Position numbers and translations under genes: made by a program
The notes under the pieces: generated by a model
Databases searched by the model: none
Seen by the model: the letters and a program-made list of their open reading frames with translations, nothing else
Told to the model about the DNA's origin: nothing
Source: a bacterium
GTDB lineage: Bacteria; Patescibacteriota; Minisyncoccia; UBA6257; UBA9933
Reading direction: 5' to 3'
DNA length: 54,979 nt
Assembly (NCBI GenBank): GCA_021796335.1
Contig: JAJYHZ010000003.1
Coordinates: 1 to 54,979, forward strand
In this document: piece after piece, positions 19,133 to 28,502 of the stretch
How positions within the stretch are numbered: position 1 is the first letter of the stretch
Layout: the number at the start of each line of letters is the position of its first letter

Positions 19133-19690
19133 ATGAAAATTTTTCTTTATACAATACGTGAGATCCTTGAGATCGTAATAAGCGCCGTTTTAGTTGTTAT
19201 AATCGTTCACCAGTTTCTGGTTCAGCCGGTTTTGGTAAGCGGATCGAGCATGGAGCCGAATTTTGAAAGCGGCGATTATATTCTTGTAAACGAGATTTCT
19301 TACCGTTTTCGAGAACCGCAGAGGGGAGAAGTCATCGTATTTCGTTTTCCTGGAGACAATAAAACTTTGTTTATAAAAAGAGTAATCGGGTTGCCCGGTG
19401 AACACGTTGTTATAACCGACGGCAAGGTGGAAATTTTCAATCAGCAAGACCCCAAAGGCATGGTCTTGGATGAAACCTATCTTCCGGCGAATATAAAAAC
19501 AACGGGAAATGTTGACGTAACCTTAAAAAATGACGAATATTTCGTATTAGGAGATAATAGGCCTGCGAGTTTCGATTCAAGGCAATGGGGAACTGTTAAA
19601 AAAAGCGAAATTATCGGCGACGTGTGGATGCGATTATGGCCGTTAAATAAAGTATCGGCTTTTGAAACGCCTTCATATCAGAACCAATGA
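19133..19690 (+). CDS. lepB: Signal peptidase I
   Basis: VSGSSMEPNFESGDYILVNE (Ser), FIKRVIGLPGE (Lys), VLGDNRPASFDSRQWG. Confidence 0.93.
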   Translation: MKIFLYTIREILEIVISAVLVVIIVHQFLVQPVLVSGSSMEPNFESGDYILVNEISYRFREPQRGEVIVFRFPGDNKTLFIKRVIGLPGEHVVITDGKVEIFNQQDPKGMVLDETYLPANIKTTGNVDVTLKNDEYFVLGDNRPASFDSRQWGTVKKSEIIGDVWMRLWPLNKVSAFETPSYQNQ

Positions 19691-19700
19691 CTTGAAAGAA

Positions 19701-21014
19701 ATGCCAAAAACTACAGCAAAAAAACAAAAATCCGCAAAAGAGAAGAAATTATCTTACCAGTCTCCGAAAGGAATGCATGATATTCTGCCGGAGGATCAGC
19801 CTTTATGGGAAAAACTCAGGCAAACTGCAAAATCAACCGCGGATTTTTATAATTTTTCGCGGATAGACACTCCGATAGTGGAGGTGGCGGAACTTTTCGA
19901 GAGGAGCGCGGGAGTTTCTTCGGATATCGTGGAAAAACAAATGTATTTCGTAAAAACCAAAGGAGGCGATCGATTAGTCTTGCGTCCGGAAGCAACAGCT
20001 CCGGTTGTGCGCGCTTATTTCGAGCACGGATTATCGAGAATGGGCCAGCCGGTGAAACTTTATTATACGGGGCCGATTTTCAGATACGAACAGCCGCAAT
20101 CGGGAAGGTATCGGCAACATTATCAGGTAGGTTTTGAAATTTTGGGCGGAGAGAATGATCCGATTTACGATGCGCAGGCAATTTTGGCGCCGTACAAATT
20201 TCTGGAAGACGTGAAAATTAAGAATGTGATGGTGCATATCAACAGCATCGGATGCCCGAAGTGCAGGCCGAATTACCAGAAAAAATTGGAAGCCTATTAT
20301 AAAAAATATCAGAAAAAAATATGCAAAGATTGCCAGAGGAGGTTGGCGACAAATTCAATGAGGCTTTTGGACTGCAAAGAAGAAAAGTGCCAGCCGGTCA
20401 AAGCCGAGGCGCCGGTTATTTTGGATTACCTTTGCGAATCTTGTAAAAATCATTTTAAGAGAGTTCTGGAATTTTTGGATGAACTCAAGCTTCCTTACAT
20501 GATTGATCCTTACCTTGTCAGAGGGTTGGATTATTATAATAGAACAGTTTTTGAAATGTTCAGCGAAGGATTCAATTTCGCAATTGCAAGCGGCGGGCGA
20601 TATGACTATCTGGCGGAAATGCTGAGGCTCGGAAGATTGTCTGCGGTTGGCGGGAGCTTGGGTTTGGAAAGAATAGTCGAAGTTTTAAAGGAGTCCGGAA
20701 AATCGGCAGCCTTGCAAAAATATCAACCAAAAATTTTCTTCATCCACATCGGCGATGAAGCGAAGAAAAGAGGACTTGTCATGCTGGAAGAGTTTAAGAA
20801 ATCAGGCATAAAGGTTTCCGAATCGTTCGGCAAAGAATCTTTAAAATCTCAATTGCGTCTGGCGGATAAGGATAAAGCTCAGTTGGCTTTAATTCTAGGA
20901 CAAAAAGAAGTGTTTGAGGGAAGCATTATAATTCGTGATATGGTAAATGGCGCTCAGGAAACGGTCCCTTTGGAGAAAGTTGTAGAGGAGGTTAAAAGGA
21001 AGCTGCACAGTTAA
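19701..21014 (+). CDS. hisS: Histidyl-tRNA synthetase
   Basis: SPKGMHDILPEDQPLWEKL, RPEATAPVVRAY, GLDYYNRTVFE; start chosen at ATG 19701. Confidence 0.94.
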   Translation: MPKTTAKKQKSAKEKKLSYQSPKGMHDILPEDQPLWEKLRQTAKSTADFYNFSRIDTPIVEVAELFERSAGVSSDIVEKQMYFVKTKGGDRLVLRPEATAPVVRAYFEHGLSRMGQPVKLYYTGPIFRYEQPQSGRYRQHYQVGFEILGGENDPIYDAQAILAPYKFLEDVKIKNVMVHINSIGCPKCRPNYQKKLEAYYKKYQKKICKDCQRRLATNSMRLLDCKEEKCQPVKAEAPVILDYLCESCKNHFKRVLEFLDELKLPYMIDPYLVRGLDYYNRTVFEMFSEGFNFAIASGGRYDYLAEMLRLGRLSAVGGSLGLERIVEVLKESGKSAALQKYQPKIFFIHIGDEAKKRGLVMLEEFKKSGIKVSESFGKESLKSQLRLADKDKAQLALILGQKEVFEGSIIIRDMVNGAQETVPLEKVVEEVKRKLHS

Positions 21015-21093
21015 ATTTCTAATTAATCTATTATTCTAAATTCTAATAAGCCGGATTTATATTCAGAAATTAGGATTTAGAAATTTTGTTTTA

Positions 21094-21507
21094 ATGCCGG
21101 ATTGTTTGTTTTGTAAAATTATAAACAAGGAAGTTTCCGGAAAAATTATTTATGAAGATGAAGATACAATTGCGGTGTTGGATGTTTTTCCGCGCGCGCC
21201 CGGTCATGCGATGGTGATTCCGAAAGTTCACGCCGAAAATATTTTGGAATTGCCGGATGATAAAGTCGGTCCGGTTTTCGAAACTGTTAAGAAAATGACC
21301 GCCAAAATAAAAAAAGCTTTGAATCCCGACGGCTTTACAATAGGCATCAACCATGGTAAGGTGAGTGGGCAAGCAATTAATCATTTGCATGTCCATATTC
21401 TCCCGAGATGGGAAAACGACGGAGGCGGTTCGGTCCATTCCGTGGTAAATAATCCGCCAAAGGAATCACTGGATGAAATTTTGAAAAAAATAAAACAAAT
21501 ATCGTAA
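21094..21507 (+). CDS. HIT family protein
   Basis: CLFCKIINKEVSGKIIYEDED...NHLHVHILPRWEND histidine triad. Confidence 0.93.
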   Translation: MPDCLFCKIINKEVSGKIIYEDEDTIAVLDVFPRAPGHAMVIPKVHAENILELPDDKVGPVFETVKKMTAKIKKALNPDGFTIGINHGKVSGQAINHLHVHILPRWENDGGGSVHSVVNNPPKESLDEILKKIKQIS

Positions 21508-21568
21508 GCCAAAAGTCAAAATTAAAAATTTAAATAATAATTTTGAATTTTGTCTTTTTAAATTTTTT

Positions 21569-21778
21569 ATGGAAGTCAAAAGAAAAGAAGGAGAATCAGT
21601 CAGCGCATTTTTGTACCGTTTTACGAAAAAAATGCAGCAAAGCGGAGTTTTGCGTGAAGCCAAAAAACGAAGGGCTCATAACAGAACAGTAAGCCGCGTA
21701 AAGAGAAAGGCGGCGGCTTTATACAGAAATAAAAAGCAAGCGGAACTGGGTAAGGCAAAGAAACTTGGGAAAAAGTAA
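21569..21778 (+). CDS. rpsU: 30S ribosomal protein S21
   Basis: MEVKRKEGESVSAFLYRFTKKMQQSGVLREAKKRR, bS21-like. Confidence 0.88.
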   Translation: MEVKRKEGESVSAFLYRFTKKMQQSGVLREAKKRRAHNRTVSRVKRKAAALYRNKKQAELGKAKKLGKK

Positions 21779-21872
21779 ATTATCTGACTACGGACCACAG
21801 GCTACGGACTATAGAAATTTAGATCTATTCTTCTATTTTTTCCGTAGATTGTAGGCAGTAGCATGTAAATTT

Positions 21873-22325
21873 TTGTTGGAGCGAATAAATAATAATCTTA
21901 AAGAAGCTTTGAAAGCCGGCAATTCCGAGAAAGCCGGCGTTTTGCGCATGTTGGTTGCCGCAGTAAAAAACAAGGAAATTGAAAAAAGAGGAAAAGGCGG
22001 AGAGCCGATTCTGACTAATGACGAGATTGTCGATGTGCTGTCTCGAGAAGCGAAAAAAAGGAGGGAATCAATCGAGGTTTACAAACAGGGCGGGCGCGAG
22101 GAACTGGCTCAAAAAGAATCAGCCGAGCTGGCGATAATACAGCAATATTTGCCAGAGCAATTATCGGAACAGGAAATTGAAAAAATTATTGATGAGGCAA
22201 TAGCAAAAACCGGAGCAAACTCAATAGGTGATCTGGGAAAAGTAATGGGCGAGGTGACAAAACAAATAAGAGGAAAAGCGGATGGCAAGTTGGTGAGCGA
22301 GATTGTGAAAAGGAAATTACAATAG
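21873..22325 (+). CDS. GatB/YqeY domain protein (TTG start)
   Basis: 150 aa; LKEALKAGNSEKAGVLRMLVAAVKNKEIEK...YLPEQLSEQEIEKIIDEAIAKTGA...GKVMGEV. Confidence 0.9.
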   Translation: MLERINNNLKEALKAGNSEKAGVLRMLVAAVKNKEIEKRGKGGEPILTNDEIVDVLSREAKKRRESIEVYKQGGREELAQKESAELAIIQQYLPEQLSEQEIEKIIDEAIAKTGANSIGDLGKVMGEVTKQIRGKADGKLVSEIVKRKLQ

Positions 22326-22471
22326 CAATGAGTTATTAGTAATTAGAAATTGATAATCGGCGTGCGAACGCCGTTTTTTGATTCCGTCCATAAATATAAC
22401 TGACGAGCCGAACTTGCATTTGTTTGAAGATGTGTTATAAATAATTCAGAAACTTGAAGGAGGTGAGAAAA

Positions 22472-22645
22472 ATGAATCGAGTTACTGCCTGCGGTTGCGG
22501 GCGGATAAAAGAAAACAGTTTTTGGCGCGATACTGAGCCTAAGCGGGATTATCCCGCTATAGGCCAGTTTGGCGTAAAGTTCGAGCAGTGTGATCGCTGC
22601 TCGGGCCGGAAGTCGGACTCGGCTGAGTCCGCTCCGAAGAAATAA
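22472..22645 (+). CDS. Small Cys-containing protein or structured RNA (see findings)
   Basis: MNRVTACGCGRIKENSFWRDTEPKRDYPAIGQFGVKFEQCDRCSGRKSDSAESAPKK preceded by AAGGAGGTGAGAAAA; terminator follows. Confidence 0.5.
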   Translation: MNRVTACGCGRIKENSFWRDTEPKRDYPAIGQFGVKFEQCDRCSGRKSDSAESAPKK

Positions 22646-22666
22646 TTTTCATGTTTTTTGTTCAGG

Positions 22667-22690
22667 GGGGCCGTTTCGGCCCCTTTTTTA
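22667..22690 (+). terminator. Rho-independent terminator
   Basis: GGGGCCGtttCGGCCCCttttttat. Confidence 0.85.
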
Positions 22691-22751
22691 TGACAATTAT
22701 GACAATATTAAAATATGATTTTTATTAGAATTTTGGATATAATGCAATATT

Positions 22752-23342
22752 ATGAAAAATTCAAGCGTCGCCAAGATTTTAAAAGTCTTACGGTATAGTA
22801 GTAATATTTGGTATTTAGCAGAAGGAATGCTTGGGCCACTATTTGCTGTTTTTGCCCAGAAAATCGGCGGGAATGTTTTTGATGTTGCATGGGCATGGGC
22901 TTTGTTTCTTATAATCGATGGTTTATTGATTGTTGTTGTTGGGAAAATATCTGATAAATATATCAAGGGCAATATCTTAATGGTCGCAGGCTACGCATTA
23001 AACGCGCTTTTCACATTTGGCTATTTATTTGTTCACTCAACTGCTGAACTATTTTTTATCCAAATCGGCTTAGGTGTCGCCAGTGCTTTAGCTACTCCTA
23101 CTTGGGACGAATTTTATGCTGAATTAGAAGAAGGGCTAGGGGAGCGATATAATGCCTGGGGTTTGGTTGAAGGAGAAAAGGAATTATTGATGGGTGCAGG
23201 ATTACTTGTGGGAGGAGTTATTATTAGCAGATTGTCATTTTATGCGCTATTTATGATAATGGGAATTATTCAAATATTAGCAACAATTTTAGCTACATAT
23301 TGCGTAATTAAAAGCGAGGTTCCCTTAAAAACGCAGATATGA
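22752..23342 (+). CDS. Half-length MFS-like membrane protein (about six TM helices)
   Basis: 196 aa; hydrophobic segments with GKISDKYIKGNILMVAGY loop, an MFS-like motif. Confidence 0.55.
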   Translation: MKNSSVAKILKVLRYSSNIWYLAEGMLGPLFAVFAQKIGGNVFDVAWAWALFLIIDGLLIVVVGKISDKYIKGNILMVAGYALNALFTFGYLFVHSTAELFFIQIGLGVASALATPTWDEFYAELEEGLGERYNAWGLVEGEKELLMGAGLLVGGVIISRLSFYALFMIMGIIQILATILATYCVIKSEVPLKTQI

Positions 23343-23755
23343 GAGCCTATTTAGCGCATAAATTTTACTCTGATGGCAGAAATAGAAATCTGGTGGAGTC
23401 TATAGCTGATTCTTTGGAAAAAGAAGGGATTGAAACATTTGTAATGGCTAGAGATTTTGAAGATTGGGGTAAAAACGAGTTTTCTTCCAGCAAACTCATG
23501 GAATTATCTTTTCGGCAAATCGAAGATTGTGATTTTTTAATTGTGGAGTTTTCAGAAAAAGGAGTGGGATTAGGAATTGAGTCAGGCTATGCTTATGCTA
23601 AAGATAAACCGATTTTTATCATTGCTAAAAAAGATTCTGAAATTTCTCTTACACTCAGAGGAATCGCAAATAAAATTATCTTTTATAATAATCCCGAAGA
23701 AGTTGGAAATAAAATTAAATCAGAATTGATAGATATTGGAGTAGCTCAGAAGTAA
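23339..23755 (+). CDS. Nucleoside 2-deoxyribosyltransferase / DNPH1-like protein
   Basis: 138 aa; MRAYLAHKFYS...CDFLIVEFSEKGVGLGIESGYAYAKDKPIFIIAKKD; overlaps the upstream gene by 4 nt. Confidence 0.6.
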   Translation: MRAYLAHKFYSDGRNRNLVESIADSLEKEGIETFVMARDFEDWGKNEFSSSKLMELSFRQIEDCDFLIVEFSEKGVGLGIESGYAYAKDKPIFIIAKKDSEISLTLRGIANKIIFYNNPEEVGNKIKSELIDIGVAQK

Positions 23756-23812
23756 TTTCTGAGCAGCGATAATTTATCCATAAAAAATAGCTTTTTCAAA
23801 AAAATCAAAACA

Positions 23813-24508
23813 ATGGAATTGTATAATTTCAAAGCAGAATCAAAAAAATATTTTCCAGAAATAGAAATTGAACAAGCTTATAAAAATTTTGTTCCCGACG
23901 AGTTTAAAAAAGATCCGATAGGTTATTTTAAATTAAAAGGTAAAAATATAAAATCCGGGGAAATTAAAAGGGATAAAACTGGAAGAGTTCGAGAAGATCC
24001 TACGGCAGTCAGAGAGTTGCCGATTTGGTTTGACGCAAACGGCAACGAACTTAAAACAATCGGAAAAAGAGTGGATATTAGAAAAGGAAAAATCAGAGAG
24101 TCGGCAAATCCGTTTTATGAATATCAAATAATGGAATTAATAAATGATATCGGTTTGCCAGCTTCAAAACCGATAGCTAAAGTAGAGCAAGCGGGTAATT
24201 ATTTGATCGTGATGGAAAAAGTTCAAGGAACCAGTTGGTATGAAAAGAATAATTTACTCCTGAAGGAAAACGGTTATACCGATGAAGAAATAAGAAATCT
24301 GGAGAAACAGGCAGAAGAAAAAATGGCTCAGCTGCGAGCTGAATTTGAAGAAGCGGGGGTTAAAAGGAGCTGGAAATTAAAAGATATGATTTTTGACATT
24401 GATATCGAAAATAAAACTATCCGCAAAATTATTCCTGTCGATTGGGAGAGAACTGAAATTGAAGCGGATAAATTAAATGCATATAGAAAAAATAAATTGG
24501 AACAATGA
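23813..24508 (+). CDS. Hypothetical, kinase-fold-like protein
   Basis: 231 aa; hinge-like YLIVMEKVQGTSWYEK and terminal KDMIFDIDIENKTIRKIIPVDWERTEI; overlaps ychF start. Confidence 0.4.
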   Translation: MELYNFKAESKKYFPEIEIEQAYKNFVPDEFKKDPIGYFKLKGKNIKSGEIKRDKTGRVREDPTAVRELPIWFDANGNELKTIGKRVDIRKGKIRESANPFYEYQIMELINDIGLPASKPIAKVEQAGNYLIVMEKVQGTSWYEKNNLLLKENGYTDEEIRNLEKQAEEKMAQLRAEFEEAGVKRSWKLKDMIFDIDIENKTIRKIIPVDWERTEIEADKLNAYRKNKLEQ

Positions 24509-25515
24509 AAAATATTTCAATCGGAATAGTGGGTCTTCCGAATGTGGGGAAGTCGACACTTTTTAAAATTCTTACAAATCAAAATATTACAATCGCCAAT
24601 TATCCGTTTGCGACTATTGATCCGAACGTGGGGATTGTGGCAGTGCCGGATGAGCGTTTGGAAAAATTGACGAAGCTGAGTGCGTCTAAGAAAACAATTC
24701 CGGCAGCTGTGGAATTTTACGACATTGCCGGGTTGGTTAAAGGCGCTAATAGGGGCGAGGGATTAGGAAACCAATTTTTATCGCATATCAAAGAAGTGAA
24801 CGCGATTGTGGAGGTGATTCGCTGTTTTAAATCAGACGAGATTATACACGTGGAACAGGGAATTGATCCTGTGCGCGATATTGAAATCATAAACACGGAA
24901 TTGATTTTAAAGGATTTGGACACGGTGGAAAAAAGATTGGCAAAATTGGAAGGAGAGGCGCGAGCGGGAGATAAAAATAAAATTAAAGAAAAAGAAATTG
25001 TTGAGAAAATAAAAGAAGTTTTGAACGCGAATAAATTGGCAAACAGCTTGGGAGAAAAGATTTTAAACGGGCCGGTCGTGAAAGAAATGAATTTATTAAC
25101 AGCAAAAAAACAAATTTATTTACTAAATGGAGATGAGGCTGATGTTGGTGAAGAACTGAAAAATAAAATAAAAGGACTTGGCGCCGATTATCTGATAATG
25201 AATTTAGGGCAGGTAAACAATGTGGATGGACTCATTAAAAAAGCTTATGAAATTTTGGGTTTGATCAGTTTTCTGACAACCGGAGAAGATGAAACTCGGG
25301 CATGGACTATTAAAAAAGGCGAAAAGGCGCCAGAAGCGGCCGGTACGATTCATTCTGATTTTGAGAATAAATTTATTCGAGCTGAAGTTATTAATTGGGG
25401 AAAGTTATTAGAATCTGGTTCTTGGAATGGAGCAAAGCAAAAAGGATGGATAAGAGTTGAAGGAAAAGACTATGAGGTGCAAGATGGCGATGTGATGGTT
25501 ATTCGCCACAGCTAG
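24505..25515 (+). CDS. ychF: Redox-regulated GTPase/ATPase YchF
   Basis: GIVGLPNVGKSTLFKILTNQNITIANYPFATIDPNVGIV. Confidence 0.95.
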   Translation: MKNISIGIVGLPNVGKSTLFKILTNQNITIANYPFATIDPNVGIVAVPDERLEKLTKLSASKKTIPAAVEFYDIAGLVKGANRGEGLGNQFLSHIKEVNAIVEVIRCFKSDEIIHVEQGIDPVRDIEIINTELILKDLDTVEKRLAKLEGEARAGDKNKIKEKEIVEKIKEVLNANKLANSLGEKILNGPVVKEMNLLTAKKQIYLLNGDEADVGEELKNKIKGLGADYLIMNLGQVNNVDGLIKKAYEILGLISFLTTGEDETRAWTIKKGEKAPEAAGTIHSDFENKFIRAEVINWGKLLESGSWNGAKQKGWIRVEGKDYEVQDGDVMVIRHS

Positions 25516-25789
25516 GAAAAAGATGATGCTTGCCTGATAGTAGAATTTATAAGTTTCTTTACTAAGATGAGATTATGAGTGTAAGGTTGCGGATAATCAG
25601 CATATTTTAGAGTGCTTATACATGTAGCGTTCTGGGTAAATTAAAGCTTGGATTTAAATAATGCCATTGGCCATAAGGCCATGGAGATTTATAGCAGCCA
25701 GGCGTTTGTAAGCATAGAGTTAAAAACAGAAAAAGACTTTTATCCACAATTTATTTTGATTATTTTAGTAAAAGTTTTATTATTGGAAA

Positions 25790-26179
25790 ATGGACGACCA
25801 ACAAATAATTCAAAAATACAAAGAAATTAATCCATGGGGAATGTCTGCCTCCATCGATTTGAAAAATTGCGATCCGGAAATAATTCGGAATGCAGATAAA
25901 ATTAAGCAATTTGTAAGAGATTTGTGCGACCGAATTGAAATGAAGCGGTTTGGGGAAACAATTGTGGTTGATTTTGGAGAAGATCCAAGGGTGTCAGGCT
26001 TTTCGATGACTCAATTAATCGAAACTTCTCTTATTTCCGGACATTTTGCAAACCAAACCAATGCGGTTTATCTGGATGTGTTTAGCTGCAAAGAATATCC
26101 TCCATATGAAACCGCGGAATTTGCAAAAGAATTTTTTAAGTCTGATTATTACGAAATTAATATTACATATAGAAAATAG
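25790..26179 (+). CDS. S-adenosylmethionine decarboxylase (SpeD)-like pyruvoyl enzyme, divergent
   Basis: 129 aa; WGMSASIDLKNCDP...LIETSLISGHFANQTNAVYLDVFSCKEYPP, SpeD-like fold signature with altered cleavage-site neighbourhood. Confidence 0.7.
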   Translation: MDDQQIIQKYKEINPWGMSASIDLKNCDPEIIRNADKIKQFVRDLCDRIEMKRFGETIVVDFGEDPRVSGFSMTQLIETSLISGHFANQTNAVYLDVFSCKEYPPYETAEFAKEFFKSDYYEINITYRK

Positions 26180-26181
26180 GC

Positions 26182-27048
26182 ATGAATACGCTGAAACAAT
26201 ACATTCAAGCGGCGGGGGAAAACAAAGTGGCTATCGGCCATTTTAATATTTCGGATCTTGCCGGGTTAAGGGCAATTTTCGAAGCTGCTCGAGAATTAAA
26301 TTTGCCGGTAATGATTGGCACATCGGAAGGAGAAGCGGGGTTTGTCGGATATAAACAGGCGGCCGCTTTAGTGAGAAGCTTAAGGGAGCAATATGATTAT
26401 CCGATTTTCATAAATGCCGATCATACGAAATCTTTGGAAAAAATAAAAGAAGCGGTTGAGGCGGGATATGACGAGGTGCTTTTTGATGCGGGAAGATTAC
26501 TCCTTGAAGAGAATATCGTGAAAACAAAAGAAGTGGTGGAGTATGTTAAATCGGTAAATCCAAATATTTTAGTGGAAGCGGAATTGGGATATCTGGGATC
26601 GAGCTCAAATATTTTAACGGAAATTCCGGAGGGAGCGACAATTAAAAAAGAAGATTTAACAAAACCGGAAGAGGCAAAAAGATTTGTGCAAGAAACCGAG
26701 ATAGATTTATTGGCGCCGGCAGTTGGGAATATCCACGGGATGTTTAAGAATATGCCAAATCCGCGCATTGATACCGAAAGAATAAAAGAATTGCGGCAAG
26801 CGGCAGGAGTGCCGTTGGTTTTGCACGGCGGATCGGGAATTGTGGATAGCGACTTTGTGAGCGCAATTGAATCAGGAATTTCGATTATCCATATTAATAC
26901 AGAGATAAGATTCGCCTGGCGGAAGGGATTAAATGAAGCATTTGCAGAAAAACCGGAAGAAATTGTGCCTTATAAATTATTACCTTACGCAATCGATGAA
27001 ATGAAAAAAGTGATTTCAAGCCGCTTGAAGCTGTTCAATAAGAAATAA
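26182..27048 (+). CDS. fba: Class II fructose-bisphosphate aldolase family
   Basis: INADHTKSLEKIKEAVEAGYDEVLFDAG, APAVGNIHGMFK, LVLHGGSGI. Confidence 0.88.
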   Translation: MNTLKQYIQAAGENKVAIGHFNISDLAGLRAIFEAARELNLPVMIGTSEGEAGFVGYKQAAALVRSLREQYDYPIFINADHTKSLEKIKEAVEAGYDEVLFDAGRLLLEENIVKTKEVVEYVKSVNPNILVEAELGYLGSSSNILTEIPEGATIKKEDLTKPEEAKRFVQETEIDLLAPAVGNIHGMFKNMPNPRIDTERIKELRQAAGVPLVLHGGSGIVDSDFVSAIESGISIIHINTEIRFAWRKGLNEAFAEKPEEIVPYKLLPYAIDEMKKVISSRLKLFNKK

Positions 27049-27590
27049 ATGAGTTTTCTTCAAAGAACTGAGCAATTTGTTATAGAAGCTTTCACAAAAG
27101 TTGATAAGCCGACAGACATTTTTCATGCACAAAGGACTGCGTATTGGATTAGACAATTAGAGCCGAATGCAGATGAGGCCTTATTGGTGGCAGGATTAGC
27201 ACATGATATTGAGCGGTCTTTTAATGGTGATTAGAAGAAAGGATCTTCGAATCCTGAAATTCTAAGGAAACATCAAGATCTGAGCGCAGAGGAAATTGAA
27301 AAATTTTTAAAAGCTCAAAATGATCCTAATAATTTCATTGAGAAAGTAAAAAAGTTGGTTTCTTTTCATGAACAGGGAGGAGATAGAGAGCAGAATATTT
27401 TATGTGATGCGGATACGTTGGCTTTTTTTGAAGAAAAGGCTTTGCGAAGAGTAAAAAAATGGAAAGAAGAGGGTAAGCCCAAAGAGGAAATTAGAAAGAA
27501 TATAAATTTTATTTTTCTAGATTTATTTCTGAAAAAGCTAAGCAAATTACTGAGAAATGGCGGGATGAAGCATTAAAAGAAATAGAATAA
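27049..27590 (+). pseudogene. HD-domain phosphohydrolase gene interrupted by in-frame TAG (27232-27234) and a likely 3' frameshift
   Basis: GLAHDIERSFNGD* KKGSSNPEILRKHQ...VSFHEQGGDREQNILCDADTLAFFEEKA in one frame; a better C-terminus (FISEKAKQITEKWRDEALKEIE*) lies in another frame. Confidence 0.7.
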
Positions 27591-27694
27591 ACAGGGGTTG
27601 AAATCTCAGGATTACCTGTTATAATGCTTTTTAAATAAATAGTTTGAATAAAAGTTAGTTTTTAGACTAATTTTTTATTGCTTAATGAAAATTC

Positions 27695-28339
27695 ATGGAA
27701 CTTACAGCGCAAAAAAGAGAAATATTCGGTAAAAAAGTTAAGGCTTTACGAACACAAGGTTTGATCCCGGCAGAACTTTACGGGAATAAAAAGGAAAACT
27801 ATCATTTGAGCGTTCCGGAAAAAGAGTTTGCCGCTGTTTTTAAACAAGCGGGCGAGAGCACTATCGTTACTGTTAATTTTGAAAAGGAAAAAATTCCATC
27901 TTTGATCCACGATGTTGAATTAGATCCGATTTCTCAGAAAATTTCGCATATTGATTTTTATGCGGTTAAAATGGATGAAAAAATCAAAGTGGAAATTCCT
28001 CTGGAATTTATCGGCGAATCATCGGCAGTAAAACAAGGCGGAGTTTTGGTTAAGTCAATGAAAGAAATCGAAGTGGAAGCTTTGCCGACTGATTTACCGC
28101 ATTCATTCGGAATTGATTTAAGCAAGTTGGAAAATATTCATGACAGTATACGCGTCAGCGACTTAAAGATAGACTCAAAAGTTAAGATTTTAGTTGAATC
28201 GGAAACTGTTATTGCTACAGTTATCGAGCCTGCCAAGGAAGAAGAGGTTGCTCCGGCAGTTAGCGTTGAAGATGTTAAAGTGGAAGGAGAAGAGAAGAAG
28301 AAAGAAAGAGAAGCTGTAAAAGAAGAAGAAGCAAAATAA
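27695..28339 (+). CDS. rplY: 50S ribosomal protein L25/CTC family
   Basis: MELTAQKREIFGKKVKALRTQGLIPAELYG...; acidic C-terminal tail. Confidence 0.92.
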   Translation: MELTAQKREIFGKKVKALRTQGLIPAELYGNKKENYHLSVPEKEFAAVFKQAGESTIVTVNFEKEKIPSLIHDVELDPISQKISHIDFYAVKMDEKIKVEIPLEFIGESSAVKQGGVLVKSMKEIEVEALPTDLPHSFGIDLSKLENIHDSIRVSDLKIDSKVKILVESETVIATVIEPAKEEEVAPAVSVEDVKVEGEEKKKEREAVKEEEAK

Positions 28340-28502
28340 GGAACATTTCAAGTTCAATGCAGCTAAACGAATGACAAAATGTAAAATTTTTTTGCATTTT
28401 GGCTGAGCAATGCTGCAGCGGAGGTTTTTGAAGTGAAACTCAAAGCCTTTATAAACGTTATAGTCGTAAAGAGTGAATTTATCTCCATATCAGTTTTGTC
28501 TC

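Noticed and set aside
25648-25830. 60-aa ORF 25648-25830
   Set aside because: Overlaps the SpeD-like start, no motif, unlikely product; treated as noncoding leader.
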